Origin: Acidihalobacter yilgarnensis | Lineage (GTDB): Bacteria; Pseudomonadota; Gammaproteobacteria; DSM-5130; Acidihalobacteraceae | Direction of reading: 5' to 3' | DNA: 64,000 nucleotides | Assembly: GCF_001753245.1 (NCBI RefSeq) | Contig: NZ_CP017415.1 | Span: 2,384,501-2,448,500, forward strand | Part shown: positions 53,689 through 62,727 of the stretch, in pieces | Layout: each line of letters begins with the position of its first letter | Numbering within the stretch: the stretch's first letter is position 1 | The notes under the pieces: generated by a model | What the model saw: only the letters and a program-made list of their open reading frames with translations | What the model was told of the DNA's origin: nothing | Databases searched by the model: none | Translations under genes and position numbers: made by a program

Positions 53689-55629
53689 TTAAACTAACGG
53701 GCGCGCAAGCGTGTCGTGCGATGCCGTATAGGCCGGATAACGTACCAGATGCTCCAATGAACTGTTCAGCATCAACAAACTCCACAGCACGGTGCCGTGG
53801 TCACTCATGCCCGTATGATGTTCACGCCAGACGCATCGTATCTCATCCATATCGAACAAGCCTGAATCCGCCAGCGCAGAATTTTGAAGAACCTTTTCGA
53901 AAGGTTCCGTCAGGGGGCCCCGGAACCATTGTTTCAGCGGCACGGAAAACCCCTGCTTACGTCGATAGATAATCTCGCTCGGCAGATCGCGTTCCAATGC
54001 ACGCTTGAGAAGATACTTGCTCTCGCCCCGATGAATCTTGCGAGCGGTCGGCAACGACATGCCCCATTCGACCACACGATGGTCAAGCAGCGGTACGCGT
54101 ACCTCCAGGGCATGCGCCATGCTCGCGCGATCGACCTTGGTGAGAATGTCTCCAGGCAACCAGGTTTTGAGATCGAGATACTGGGCAATTCGCAACGGGT
54201 CGTCCGTCGTGGCATGCCGTGCATGTTCACGGAACAGCTCCAATGCGCTATAGCCCTGTAGTTCGCTGCGAAAGCGCGTGCTATAAAGCCGCTGGCGCAC
54301 GGTGTGAGGCGTCGCGGATACCGTGTGAAAATAGGCCTCGACCGTGTCCCGCGCCAAGGCCTGCAACGTGGTCTTCGCACGTAAAGCTTGAGGCGCCCAG
54401 TCCGCCTTCGGATACCATCGCCCGAGTGTCCCAAACAGGCGTTTTCGCAACCCCAGTGGTAGCAGCTCGCGCACACGACTTTCACTCAGGTGCAAGCGGT
54501 AACGACGGTAGCCGCCGAATATTTCGTCACCACCATCGCCAGACAGTGCCACCTTGACACGCCGCCGCGCGAGCTCGCAGACCGCGTAGGTCGGCAGTGC
54601 AGAACTATCTGCGAAAGGTGCGTCGTAAACCTCCGCCAGGCGATCGAACATTTCATGACCGGCCGCGTGCACGATAAGTTCGTCATGATCCGTCGAGAAG
54701 TGTTTCGCCACCTGACGAGAATAAGGCGATTCATCGTAAGCTGGGTCATCAAAACCAATCGCACAAGTCTGCACGGCGCTAGGCATCGTCTCGGACATCA
54801 GTGCGACCACCGCACTGGAATCCACACCGCCGGAAAGAAAGGCGCCAAGCGGCACGTCTGCAATCAGGCGTAGACGCACGGCATCGGCCAGACGCTCGCG
54901 CAGTGATTCCATCAGCGATTGCTCGTCGCCATCATGCTGCTTGCTCAGATCGACATCCCAATACCGCTGAGCGACCGGCTGCATCTCTCCTGGCCGGAAA
55001 CAAAGCGTATGCCCGGCCGGCAATGTATTCACCTGTTTGAGAATAGAGCGCGGATCAGGCACATAACCCAGTGCCAGATATTCCTCGATAGCCAGTGGAT
55101 CGAGGTCGCGCGCCAATCCAGGATGTACGAGCAACGCCTTGAGTTCTGATCCGAATATGAAATCGCCTTCTCGGGTAAAACCGTAATACAGCGGCTTGAT
55201 ACCCAGACGGTCTCGCACCAGATGCAGCTCGCGTGTTTCATTGTCCCATAATGCAAAGGCGAACATCCCGATGAAACGGTCGATACAGGCACGGCCCCAT
55301 GCGCGCCAGGCCTGCAGGAGCACCTCGGTATCCGAATGGCCCTCAAAGGAGTAGCCCAATTCACTGAGTTCCTGCATCAGCTCTCGGAAATTGTAGATCT
55401 CACCGTTATAGCTCAGTACCCAGCGGCCTTCACCACCGACCATCGGTTGGCGACCATGCGTTAAATCGATGATGGAAAGCCTACGATGAACGATACCGAT
55501 GCCGACGCCTGTATAGATACCCGCCTGATCCGGGCCACGATGTGCGAGTGATTGCCCCATGCACTCAAGAAGTGCTCGATCAGGAATATGATCGAACGCG
55601 CCGCACACGATACCTGCGATTCCGCACAC
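53689..55629 (-). CDS. Asparagine synthase-like amidotransferase, exosortase A-associated
   Basis: A 646-residue class II glutamine amidotransferase: catalytic Cys2 (MCGIAGIVCGAF), the glutaminase pocket (LAHRGPDQAG, VLSYNGEIYNFRELM), and a synthetase domain with the ATP loop AFLSGGVDSSAVVALMSETM and ALSGDGGDEIFGGYRRYRLH. AsnB-like proteins are standard members of XrtA loci, where they are thought to amidate a polysaccharide component rather than make asparagine; that is inference from context. It starts 2 bp after the upstream sugar transferase stop. Confidence 0.92.
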   Translation of the reverse strand: MCGIAGIVCGAFDHIPDRALLECMGQSLAHRGPDQAGIYTGVGIGIVHRRLSIIDLTHGRQPMVGGEGRWVLSYNGEIYNFRELMQELSELGYSFEGHSDTEVLLQAWRAWGRACIDRFIGMFAFALWDNETRELHLVRDRLGIKPLYYGFTREGDFIFGSELKALLVHPGLARDLDPLAIEEYLALGYVPDPRSILKQVNTLPAGHTLCFRPGEMQPVAQRYWDVDLSKQHDGDEQSLMESLRERLADAVRLRLIADVPLGAFLSGGVDSSAVVALMSETMPSAVQTCAIGFDDPAYDESPYSRQVAKHFSTDHDELIVHAAGHEMFDRLAEVYDAPFADSSALPTYAVCELARRRVKVALSGDGGDEIFGGYRRYRLHLSESRVRELLPLGLRKRLFGTLGRWYPKADWAPQALRAKTTLQALARDTVEAYFHTVSATPHTVRQRLYSTRFRSELQGYSALELFREHARHATTDDPLRIAQYLDLKTWLPGDILTKVDRASMAHALEVRVPLLDHRVVEWGMSLPTARKIHRGESKYLLKRALERDLPSEIIYRRKQGFSVPLKQWFRGPLTEPFEKVLQNSALADSGLFDMDEIRCVWREHHTGMSDHGTVLWSLLMLNSSLEHLVRYPAYTASHDTLARPLV

Positions 55630-55631
55630 GT

Positions 55632-56846
55632 CTACGACACCCCTCTGTGATCAACCCTAGTCGGTCTGAAATTCAGTACATTGCCGTACAGCCTGCGATA
55701 TTGTTCCACCATCGCGTCAAGTGAAAATTCCGACCGCATCCGTAGACGACCCGCGGCACCATGCGCCCGCGCGAGCTTGATATCGCGCCAGTAACACGAC
55801 ATCGAATCGGCCAAGGCATTGACATCCCCCACCTCGACCAACATTCCCGTCTCAGCGTCGACAACAACTTCTGGATTACCACCGACACGGCTCGCAATGA
55901 CCGGCAGCGCACTTGCCATGGCCTCAAGCACAGCGATCGATACACCTTCGTTCTCAGAAGGCAGTGCAAACACATCAAAAGAGGCAAGCAATTCAGGCAC
56001 ATCCGTTCGGGCGCCGGTGAGTAGCACCGCGTGCTCGAGTTGCCTCGCGCGGATCAAACGCTCAAGTCGAGGACGTTCTGGACCTTCACCGACGATGAGC
56101 AAGCGAATTTTGCCATTTTCATCATGACACTCAATCAGGCGAGCAAACGCCTCTATAAGCGTCGTCTGCGCCTTGACCGGATCGAGTCTGGCGACCGTCC
56201 CAATCACAAAATCATCCATAGCCAAGCCGAGAGATTCTCGGGTACTGTTTCTCACTGATTGATCGTGTATAAATCGACTAGGATCGACGCCGTTGTGGAT
56301 ACAGACGAGTTTTTTTGCCTTGATCTCGACCACATCACGAAGCCATAACTCCAGATCTCGGGATACCGCCACAAATCGATCGACGAACGGGCGCATCAAT
56401 TTTCGCAGCCTGATATATTTCGTCGGAACGGCTTCCTTCCCCACTAACCAGCCATGCTCAGAATGCACGACTCGGCATCCTGCCAGACGCGCGATCGGCG
56501 CCATATCCAGCGCAGGCAAATTATAGGTATTCACCAGCGCGGGACTTAACCGACGCAGATACTTAAACAAACGCCAATAGCTGGGTAAATCTTTCCCTGC
56601 ACGCTTGTTCAGCGTGTAGACAACAACGTCTTCAGACTGAATACGATCCCTGAAATCCGTATAGCCAGCAAGACAAATTACCGCATGTCGATAATCAACA
56701 TTGCCCATCCGATTGATCAAATTGACTAATACGGTTTCCATGCCACCGAAATCCAGTCGATACACAACGTGCGCAATTAATGGCCGCTGATCTGGCGATA
56801 CGGCTGAGCCGACATCAATAACAGGTGCAGGTCCAGGTGGATTCAT
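55632..56846 (-). CDS. Sugar transferase, PEP-CTERM/XrtA-associated (TIGR03088-like GT4)
   Basis: A 404-residue GT-B enzyme: IAHVVYRLDFGGMETVLVNL (Gly-rich acceptor loop), ALVNTYNLPALDMAPIARLA, CRVVHSEHGW, LVCIHNGVDPSRFIHDQ, IGTVARLDPVKAQTTLIEAF and ALPSENEGVSIAVLEAMASA, with the donor-site glutamates. The start at 56846 overlaps the exosortase stop (ATGA), which selects it over 56897. Position right after xrtA matches the second sugar transferase of XrtA loci. Confidence 0.92.
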   Translation of the reverse strand: MNPPGPAPVIDVGSAVSPDQRPLIAHVVYRLDFGGMETVLVNLINRMGNVDYRHAVICLAGYTDFRDRIQSEDVVVYTLNKRAGKDLPSYWRLFKYLRRLSPALVNTYNLPALDMAPIARLAGCRVVHSEHGWLVGKEAVPTKYIRLRKLMRPFVDRFVAVSRDLELWLRDVVEIKAKKLVCIHNGVDPSRFIHDQSVRNSTRESLGLAMDDFVIGTVARLDPVKAQTTLIEAFARLIECHDENGKIRLLIVGEGPERPRLERLIRARQLEHAVLLTGARTDVPELLASFDVFALPSENEGVSIAVLEAMASALPVIASRVGGNPEVVVDAETGMLVEVGDVNALADSMSCYWRDIKLARAHGAAGRLRMRSEFSLDAMVEQYRRLYGNVLNFRPTRVDHRGVS

Positions 56847-58363
56847 CCACTCAAACCCTGACTCGGATACGCCGTGCCAGAATGGTTTCCTGCCCAATAC
56901 GCTTTGGTAAATGCCAGGAGCGCGGCTTCAGCAGATTTTGAATCGGCGCGCACCGGTGCAGACAAGATGATCAATCGGGTCACAATGGGCTTACCAAGAA
57001 CGAAATTCTCCAACTGCAATAACTTAACTGCAATCAATCCAGAAGCAGACACGCCGTTCACTTCATACCAATACCACATCAGGCGGTGCGCATTGCTACT
57101 GATCAACCAAGTTTGATGAACGGAGTACGGAATAGGAATACCTGATAGCGCATCATGTGATCTTTGTTGGACTGACCACTGGGTGCTGTCGTAACGGCGA
57201 TTCCCGATCATGAAAAGCTTATGATCATGCATGGGTCTTCCCGCATAATCCACGGCCACAAGATTTACGTTGATAACTCCATCGCCATAGGTAGACATGA
57301 CGACTTGATCCGGACGTTTAAATCGTGCGCCGAGTGGATTTGCCTGCGTCAAAAGCACATGCCAACCGTCGAATTTCGTGTTGATCATTGGCCGAGTCGC
57401 CGGTGACTTAGCAGCATAAGTCGATAACCAGATCATTCCGGGCCCACACAATAAAAACACAGCACCCAACGGCAATGCTTTCAATATGGATGATCGCCTT
57501 CCAAAATAGACGGGGAACTGCACTGTGGCAAACTCTAGTGGTGACTCTCGCCAGAACCAACCGGCACCGAACAGAAGAACCAGCACAGTCCCAAAGAATT
57601 GCCAGCCGAATATCAAGTGATCAGTGCCACTGGCATACTCGACGCCAAATACCTCACCGATAACCACAGTAAAGTAAACCCTCAAACTATTGGCTACGAT
57701 TGGGACCACGAATGCCGCGACCATGAATGCCGCACGACGACGCCAACTGGTATAAAATAAATTCGCGTATAATGCCCCCAATGCAAGGGAAGCCAGGAAA
57801 AACTTAATACCGCTACAGGCATCGGCCACATGCCAGGTTGCAACCTCAGTTTCAATTAAAACGCCATGCAGATAGGCGACATACCCAGTATGTTGCAGTA
57901 ACCAGACACTCATCGCCGCCGTGATATGCTGCAAAATAGTCGTGACATGCGCTACGGGCCATGGGAATCCAAAAAACAGATATAACAGGGGAAAGATCAG
58001 TGCGCGAAAGACACTGGTGCCATAAACGGTCAAAACAAGTGCAGGCAAAAGCGCAATTACCGAAAACTGCTGCACCAGTTGCACACCAATAATCGTACCT
58101 ACCGCCCACATCAGACTAAAAACCAAGACCAACAGGGCACCATAACCACTCACATGGAATGACAAACCCTGCGTCACGGTTCGGCGCAGGTAAATCAGGA
58201 AAACACTGATGGGCAATATAAAAAAAGCATATTGAAAAGTGCCGTCACCACTCCAAACGCCAACCATTCTCGATAGCGTCTCCCAAAACAACGCAAGATA
58301 TATCAGTATCAGCGTCCCCAATACGAAGTGCGATCTGACTCTATCGATTTGCATGACGTTCAC
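56843..58363 (-). CDS. xrtA: Exosortase A fused to an EpsI domain
   Basis: A 506-residue integral membrane protein. Residues ~10-275 form the eight-helix exosortase with the complete catalytic triad: Cys183 in VADACSGIKFFL, Arg228 in ANSLRVYF and His249 in GTDHLIFGWQF. Exosortase A processes PEP-CTERM tails at the inner membrane. Residues ~320-505 are an EpsI domain (FDGWHVLLTQANPLGARFKR, INVNLVAVDYAGRPMHDHKL, RLMWYWYEVNGVSASG). Fusion to EpsI is a known arrangement in XrtA loci. No PEP-CTERM substrate is encoded nearby. Confidence 0.95.
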   Translation of the reverse strand: MNVMQIDRVRSHFVLGTLILIYLALFWETLSRMVGVWSGDGTFQYAFFILPISVFLIYLRRTVTQGLSFHVSGYGALLVLVFSLMWAVGTIIGVQLVQQFSVIALLPALVLTVYGTSVFRALIFPLLYLFFGFPWPVAHVTTILQHITAAMSVWLLQHTGYVAYLHGVLIETEVATWHVADACSGIKFFLASLALGALYANLFYTSWRRRAAFMVAAFVVPIVANSLRVYFTVVIGEVFGVEYASGTDHLIFGWQFFGTVLVLLFGAGWFWRESPLEFATVQFPVYFGRRSSILKALPLGAVFLLCGPGMIWLSTYAAKSPATRPMINTKFDGWHVLLTQANPLGARFKRPDQVVMSTYGDGVINVNLVAVDYAGRPMHDHKLFMIGNRRYDSTQWSVQQRSHDALSGIPIPYSVHQTWLISSNAHRLMWYWYEVNGVSASGLIAVKLLQLENFVLGKPIVTRLIILSAPVRADSKSAEAALLAFTKAYWAGNHSGTAYPSQGLSG

Positions 58364-58384
58364 TCTACTCGCTGTCGAAGCACA

Positions 58385-59617
58385 TCAAACCGCACGGCGC
58401 GTATCGCTAAGGGATACGCCTTCATCACCGATTAGCGCATGGACAAGCTTATCGATCGAAGCGGGCCAATGAAACCGATCCGCAATCGTCTGTCGTCGAT
58501 CGTCAGCGAGCCCATCACCCGTCTGTAGATAGAATAAAACCGCATTGGCAAACTCATGTGACATATTGCTTCGACTCCCGAATGTACTCGAGAAGGCGCC
58601 AATTCCCTCCCAGGCGGCAGAAGTACCCACCACAGGCTTTCCCATCGCCAAGGCTTCAAGCACCTTGTTCTGTATGCCTCTGGCAACACGTAATGGTGCA
58701 CATATCGCGTTGGCATGTGCCAGGTATGGGCGCACATCGGGTACGCGCCCGGTCACGGTCACACCCGACAACTGATTCAAAGCGCTAACCGCAGAAACAG
58801 GCTTTTGTCCGACCACATAGAATTTCGCGGAGGGCAGTTGATCGATCACTAAGGGCCAGACATGTCTGCAAAACCAGACGACGCCATCCACATTGGCCTG
58901 ATAGTTCATCGCGCCGGTGAACACCAGATTCGCATCATCGGTCACAAATGGATTTTCATATACGAGATCCGGGTCAAAGTAATCCACATCAACACCATTG
59001 GTGATTGCATGGATCCGATTCGAATACTGCGGGTTGCGATCACGAAACAATTCCGCTTCGTCTTCAGACACCAAAACAGAGGCATCATACAATGCTGCCA
59101 AAGCACGCTCTTCTGTCGCGAGTGTGCGCGCTTCGCGTTTGTAGATCATGCGCATTGGAAAAGGTGCCTGACTGGCGTATTGACGCCATTTCTCCGAATC
59201 CATGTCGACAAAATCCATGACTCGCCGCATTAAACGAGGGGATGCCGACAAACCATAGCGACCCATTGCAGATGAAAATGCGTAAACAAATCCAATATCA
59301 TTATTTTCAATAGTCATGGATACCCAGCGCGCAAAGCCCGAATGCTCATAACGCGATAGAGAAAGGGGGGCACCCGATATCGCTGCGGGCAAACCACGCA
59401 ACTGACCCAACCAAGGATTTACGACAGGCAAGTAAACACTAGCGCAATATTCACGCAATTTATCTATATATTGAATATCTTCACGATCATCAATAAAAGC
59501 ACCCAGATGGATCCTGAAGTGTTTGGACAGCCCATCCAAAACATGAAATGAACGGATCTTGTCTCCCTTATCGGGAGGATAAGGGATTCTGTGCGCCAGA
59601 AACAACAAGTCCCGCAT
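58385..59617 (-). CDS. Sugar transferase, PEP-CTERM/XrtA-associated (TIGR03087-like GT4)
   Basis: A 410-residue GT-B enzyme: MRDLLFLAHRIPYPPDKGDK, IRSFHVLDGLSKHFRIHLGA, FVDMDSEKWRQYASQAPFPM, IHAITNGVDVDYFDPD, NLVFTGAMNYQANVDGVVWF and VARGIQNKVLEALAMGKPVV. The motif NRIPYPPDKGDK-like start and FVDVDSEKW are diagnostic of the first sugar transferase of XrtA loci. The ATG at 59617 shares its A with the TAA of the FemAB gene (TAATG), which decides the start; 59683 is rejected. Confidence 0.93.
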   Translation of the reverse strand: MRDLLFLAHRIPYPPDKGDKIRSFHVLDGLSKHFRIHLGAFIDDREDIQYIDKLREYCASVYLPVVNPWLGQLRGLPAAISGAPLSLSRYEHSGFARWVSMTIENNDIGFVYAFSSAMGRYGLSASPRLMRRVMDFVDMDSEKWRQYASQAPFPMRMIYKREARTLATEERALAALYDASVLVSEDEAELFRDRNPQYSNRIHAITNGVDVDYFDPDLVYENPFVTDDANLVFTGAMNYQANVDGVVWFCRHVWPLVIDQLPSAKFYVVGQKPVSAVSALNQLSGVTVTGRVPDVRPYLAHANAICAPLRVARGIQNKVLEALAMGKPVVGTSAAWEGIGAFSSTFGSRSNMSHEFANAVLFYLQTGDGLADDRRQTIADRFHWPASIDKLVHALIGDEGVSLSDTRRAV

Positions 59618-60648
59618 TAACCCAGACTCCTCGCGAGCGGAGGGCCCATCACTTGACTGACCGACAACGGTAATTTTTTCCATATTTTTATAAAATAAAT
59701 ATATTTCTTATTAACAGGACTCACATCAGGCATTTCATCAATTTTAATAAGATCATATTGATAATGTAATGGTTGTGGGACAAAACCCCAATGCATTTTG
59801 TACTTATAGGATCCGGAATCAAGCTTACTACGGCCAAAGTCGAACACACGAACACCCTTGTCGACCGCGTGTCGCATAAGTTCCCAGTACATCAAATCAT
59901 AAGCCTTCAAATCACGGGCAGCCGAACTCCCACCGCCGTAATATGGCAAAACCTCATCACGGAAATAAAAACTCATAACAGAACTGACCGGCACACCCAG
60001 ATGCCTAACCGTGAAAATCTCAACTTCTCCCGGAAACACATCCATCAATATCTGAGTGTAGCGCTTTGAAAAAACGGGCGTGCCCAGATTGCGAACGCTT
60101 TCAGAATAAACCCGATAGAAATCGTCTACATTAGCATCCACACCAACCTCAAGATTGGCATTCAATCCTTTACGAATAACGGCGCGTTGTTTTCTCGGTA
60201 TGGATTTCATATTTTCATCATGTGATTCGGATAACGCTCGGCGGAAGGTTACATATAACGCTTTTGTAGGCCAATCCTTTTGGGTAGAGTTTATTTGACG
60301 CAACTCCATATATTCAACACCCATTCTTCGTGCCATTTCGCTAGCATTTTCGAGTAACGCGTCCGACGTCTCGGAATCGACTGCCAACACGCCGCCATAA
60401 ACACAAAATGGGGTCGATATGAGCGCATCATGAAATAATCGGCTTTTGATTCTCGCCAATGGCAACACACCCACCACGGCACCCTCACGCTCAGCTAGCA
60501 GGTAGTAGCTTTTATGGTTGAATGCGCGCTCAAGTACATCACGCCAGCCGAATTTGTGAAAAAAAGTCGCCTCCGGGTGGCCGGCGACGAACCGGTCCCA
60601 CGGCGCACGATCTGATTCAATAACCAACCTGACATTCATCTCATACAA
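59617..60648 (-). CDS. FemAB-like acyltransferase, XrtA-associated
   Basis: A 343-residue double-GNAT protein of the FemAB type linked to XrtA loci (TIGR03019-like): WDRFVAGHPEATFFHKFGWR, YYLLAEREGAVVGVLPLARI, CVYGGVLAVDSETSDALLEN, MKSIPRKQRAVIRKGLNANL, VLPYYGGGSSAARDLKAYDL and GVRVFDFGRSKLDSGSYKYK. FemAB enzymes transfer amino acids from aminoacyl-tRNA; in this setting the acceptor may be the polysaccharide. Coupled to the next gene by TAATG. The alternative start is 60639. Confidence 0.92.
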   Translation of the reverse strand: MYEMNVRLVIESDRAPWDRFVAGHPEATFFHKFGWRDVLERAFNHKSYYLLAEREGAVVGVLPLARIKSRLFHDALISTPFCVYGGVLAVDSETSDALLENASEMARRMGVEYMELRQINSTQKDWPTKALYVTFRRALSESHDENMKSIPRKQRAVIRKGLNANLEVGVDANVDDFYRVYSESVRNLGTPVFSKRYTQILMDVFPGEVEIFTVRHLGVPVSSVMSFYFRDEVLPYYGGGSSAARDLKAYDLMYWELMRHAVDKGVRVFDFGRSKLDSGSYKYKMHWGFVPQPLHYQYDLIKIDEMPDVSPVNKKYIYFIKIWKKLPLSVSQVMGPPLARSLG

Positions 60649-60692
60649 CGCTCAGAAATGATCACGAGAAAACCATCACAAACACGCCATCA

Positions 60693-61544
60693 TCACTGAC
60701 GCGCAATCAATGGGGCAAAAACGCGATCCATTCGGTCCCATGTGAAATCAGACGCCAATCGCGTAAGCCGGTCTTCCATTCGCGTTAAATTCAAATAGTG
60801 TCTGAATCGGCTTCTCTTATTCAGTCCGCTGATACGAGGCTGATTTGGATCAATTTCCCAGGGATGAAAATAGAATACAGCTGCTTGATGATCATAGTTA
60901 TTAACGCGCCTGATAGCCCATCGACTAAATACATATGGGTAAAGCCGAAAATAACCGCCGCCACCACAAGGGAATTTCTTTCCAAAAGCATTGACCGTTG
61001 TAACGGGGATCTCAATCAGATTATGCTCTCTGGGTTTGAAAGCGAATCGAGGCGCCTCGGGCATTCCATAATGATCGTGTTTGATTGGATAGATACTTGA
61101 ACTATACGTAAATCCAGCTGAAGCCAATTCATCAAGGGCCCATAAGTTGTCTCTACCAATCGAATAACTGGGTGCGCGGTAACCCAACACTGCTTGCCCT
61201 GAAATAGCCTCCAATAATTGCTTGGACTGTGCTACATCTGCGCGAAACCGCTTGGGATCAAAATTGGTCACACGCTGGTGATTCATGCCATGGCTTGCAA
61301 TTTCATGACCGGCTTCTGATATCTTTACAACCATGGAGGGTAGACGCGTAGCAAGCCAGCCGAGCGTAAAGAAGGTGGCCTTGACATCATGATCATCGAA
61401 TAGCTGAAGGATGCGCTCAACGTTTTTCTCGACTCTAAGCGCGATGTTCGGCCAAGAGTTTCGAAGGACAACATTCTCAAATGCAGAAACCTGAAAATAG
61501 TCTTCAACATCCACACTCATTGCATTGACTATTACGTTACTCAC
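60693..61544 (-). CDS. Polysaccharide deacetylase, XrtA-associated
   Basis: A 283-residue NodB-type deacetylase of the XrtA type (TIGR03006-like): NAMSVDVEDYFQVSAFE with metal-site Asp residues, VKATFFTLGWLATRLPSMVV, GHEIASHGMNHQRVTNFDPK (His-x-His type ligands), YRAPSYSIGRDNLWALDELA and AAVFYFHPWEIDPNQPRI. No signal peptide, as usual for this subfamily. It would remove N-acetyl groups from a glycan precursor. 44 bp before FemAB. Confidence 0.95.
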   Translation of the reverse strand: MSNVIVNAMSVDVEDYFQVSAFENVVLRNSWPNIALRVEKNVERILQLFDDHDVKATFFTLGWLATRLPSMVVKISEAGHEIASHGMNHQRVTNFDPKRFRADVAQSKQLLEAISGQAVLGYRAPSYSIGRDNLWALDELASAGFTYSSSIYPIKHDHYGMPEAPRFAFKPREHNLIEIPVTTVNAFGKKFPCGGGGYFRLYPYVFSRWAIRRVNNYDHQAAVFYFHPWEIDPNQPRISGLNKRSRFRHYLNLTRMEDRLTRLASDFTWDRMDRVFAPLIARQ

Positions 61545-61606
61545 TAACCAGACTCCCGATAATCATTTATTGAGGCAATGGATCATCATGCCTATGCGCA
61601 AGCCGC

Positions 61607-62707
61607 TCAGTGATCGATCAGGAGGTCGGAATTTTGAATATGGGATACAATCGTCTCAAGACGCGCTATGCGCATGTGCAGCGCGTCATTTTCAGAACCA
61701 CTTATTAATAATTCATCGCTTTCGAGATTAGACAATAAATCATGCATGTGAGAGACACCCACAAGCGAGGTAATCAATCGCTCTAGATCAGCGAGCCTTT
61801 TACGTAATTCTAATGCATCCTTTACTACATTCTCATCACTTTCCAAGTCATCACGCTTGATGTGCTGCTCGTTTCCATGCTCGGAAGCGTTACGTCCATA
61901 GCCAAACTCACTGCCCAGTTCCTGAATAACCGTGCCCATATCATCTTTTGACAGGGCATGTTTCTCTTCCAAATAACCAAACAGTAAAAATCTGTCCATT
62001 AAAATATTGATTCGACGAGGTATACCCTGGGACCAATCATGTATTAACGGAAATATGGCTTCATCAAGACTAGGATCATTCGTCCATCCAGCCGTATGCA
62101 GTCGGTGATTAATGTATTTAATCGTCTCATCCAAACTCAATGGCTCAAGTTGATGCCAGGCAATGATACGCTGGAACAATTGCTCCATATTTTTTCCGTT
62201 CAGAACAGCCCTCAGGTCTGATTGACCAACCAATGCAATCTGAATTAATGCTTTTGCATTAACGCTCAGATTTGTAAGTAATCTGAGCTCTTCCAATGCA
62301 GCCGCTGAAAATGTTTGTGCCTCATCTACGATCAGCAGAACACCTTCCGGATAATCCTCACCAAGCGTACGGCTGAGCGCATCTAAATATTCGGCTTTAC
62401 TAAGATTTTTAGCCGTTAGGCCAAGCGCCGTCGAAACCAAAGGCAGCACATCATCAGCCTCTACATTTGCCGCCGCGATTTTTGCACCATATATCTTATG
62501 TTTTGACAGATAATCCAGTATCGTTTGTATGGTGAGTGTTTTTCCGGTGCCAACATCTCCTGTAATGACAATAAACCCCTCACGCTGACCCAATCCGTAT
62601 ATTAAATACGAAAGCGCTCTACGATGCGTCGCGCTCGGAAACAGGAAGCTACTATCGGGCGTCAGCGCAAAAGGGCGCCTTTCCAGTCCAAAATATTCTT
62701 CGTACAT
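61607..62707 (-). CDS. AAA ATPase, XrtA-associated (ExeA-like)
   Basis: A 366-residue AAA protein: MYEEYFGLERRPFALTPDSS, the family start FxLxxxPF, Walker A in ITGDVGTGKTLTIQTIL, Walker B in VLLIVDEAQTFSAAALEELR, sensor region IQIALVGQSDLRAVL and IPRRINILMDRFLLFGYLEE. The XrtA variant (TIGR03015-like) lacks the peptidoglycan-binding domain of ExeA; here the tail of ~90 residues is acidic coiled coil (ENVVKDALELRKRLADLERL). Probably drives or regulates polysaccharide export. 62 bp before the deacetylase. Confidence 0.93.
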   Translation of the reverse strand: MYEEYFGLERRPFALTPDSSFLFPSATHRRALSYLIYGLGQREGFIVITGDVGTGKTLTIQTILDYLSKHKIYGAKIAAANVEADDVLPLVSTALGLTAKNLSKAEYLDALSRTLGEDYPEGVLLIVDEAQTFSAAALEELRLLTNLSVNAKALIQIALVGQSDLRAVLNGKNMEQLFQRIIAWHQLEPLSLDETIKYINHRLHTAGWTNDPSLDEAIFPLIHDWSQGIPRRINILMDRFLLFGYLEEKHALSKDDMGTVIQELGSEFGYGRNASEHGNEQHIKRDDLESDENVVKDALELRKRLADLERLITSLVGVSHMHDLLSNLESDELLISGSENDALHMRIARLETIVSHIQNSDLLIDH

Positions 62708-62727
62708 ATCGACGTCACTTCATCCGA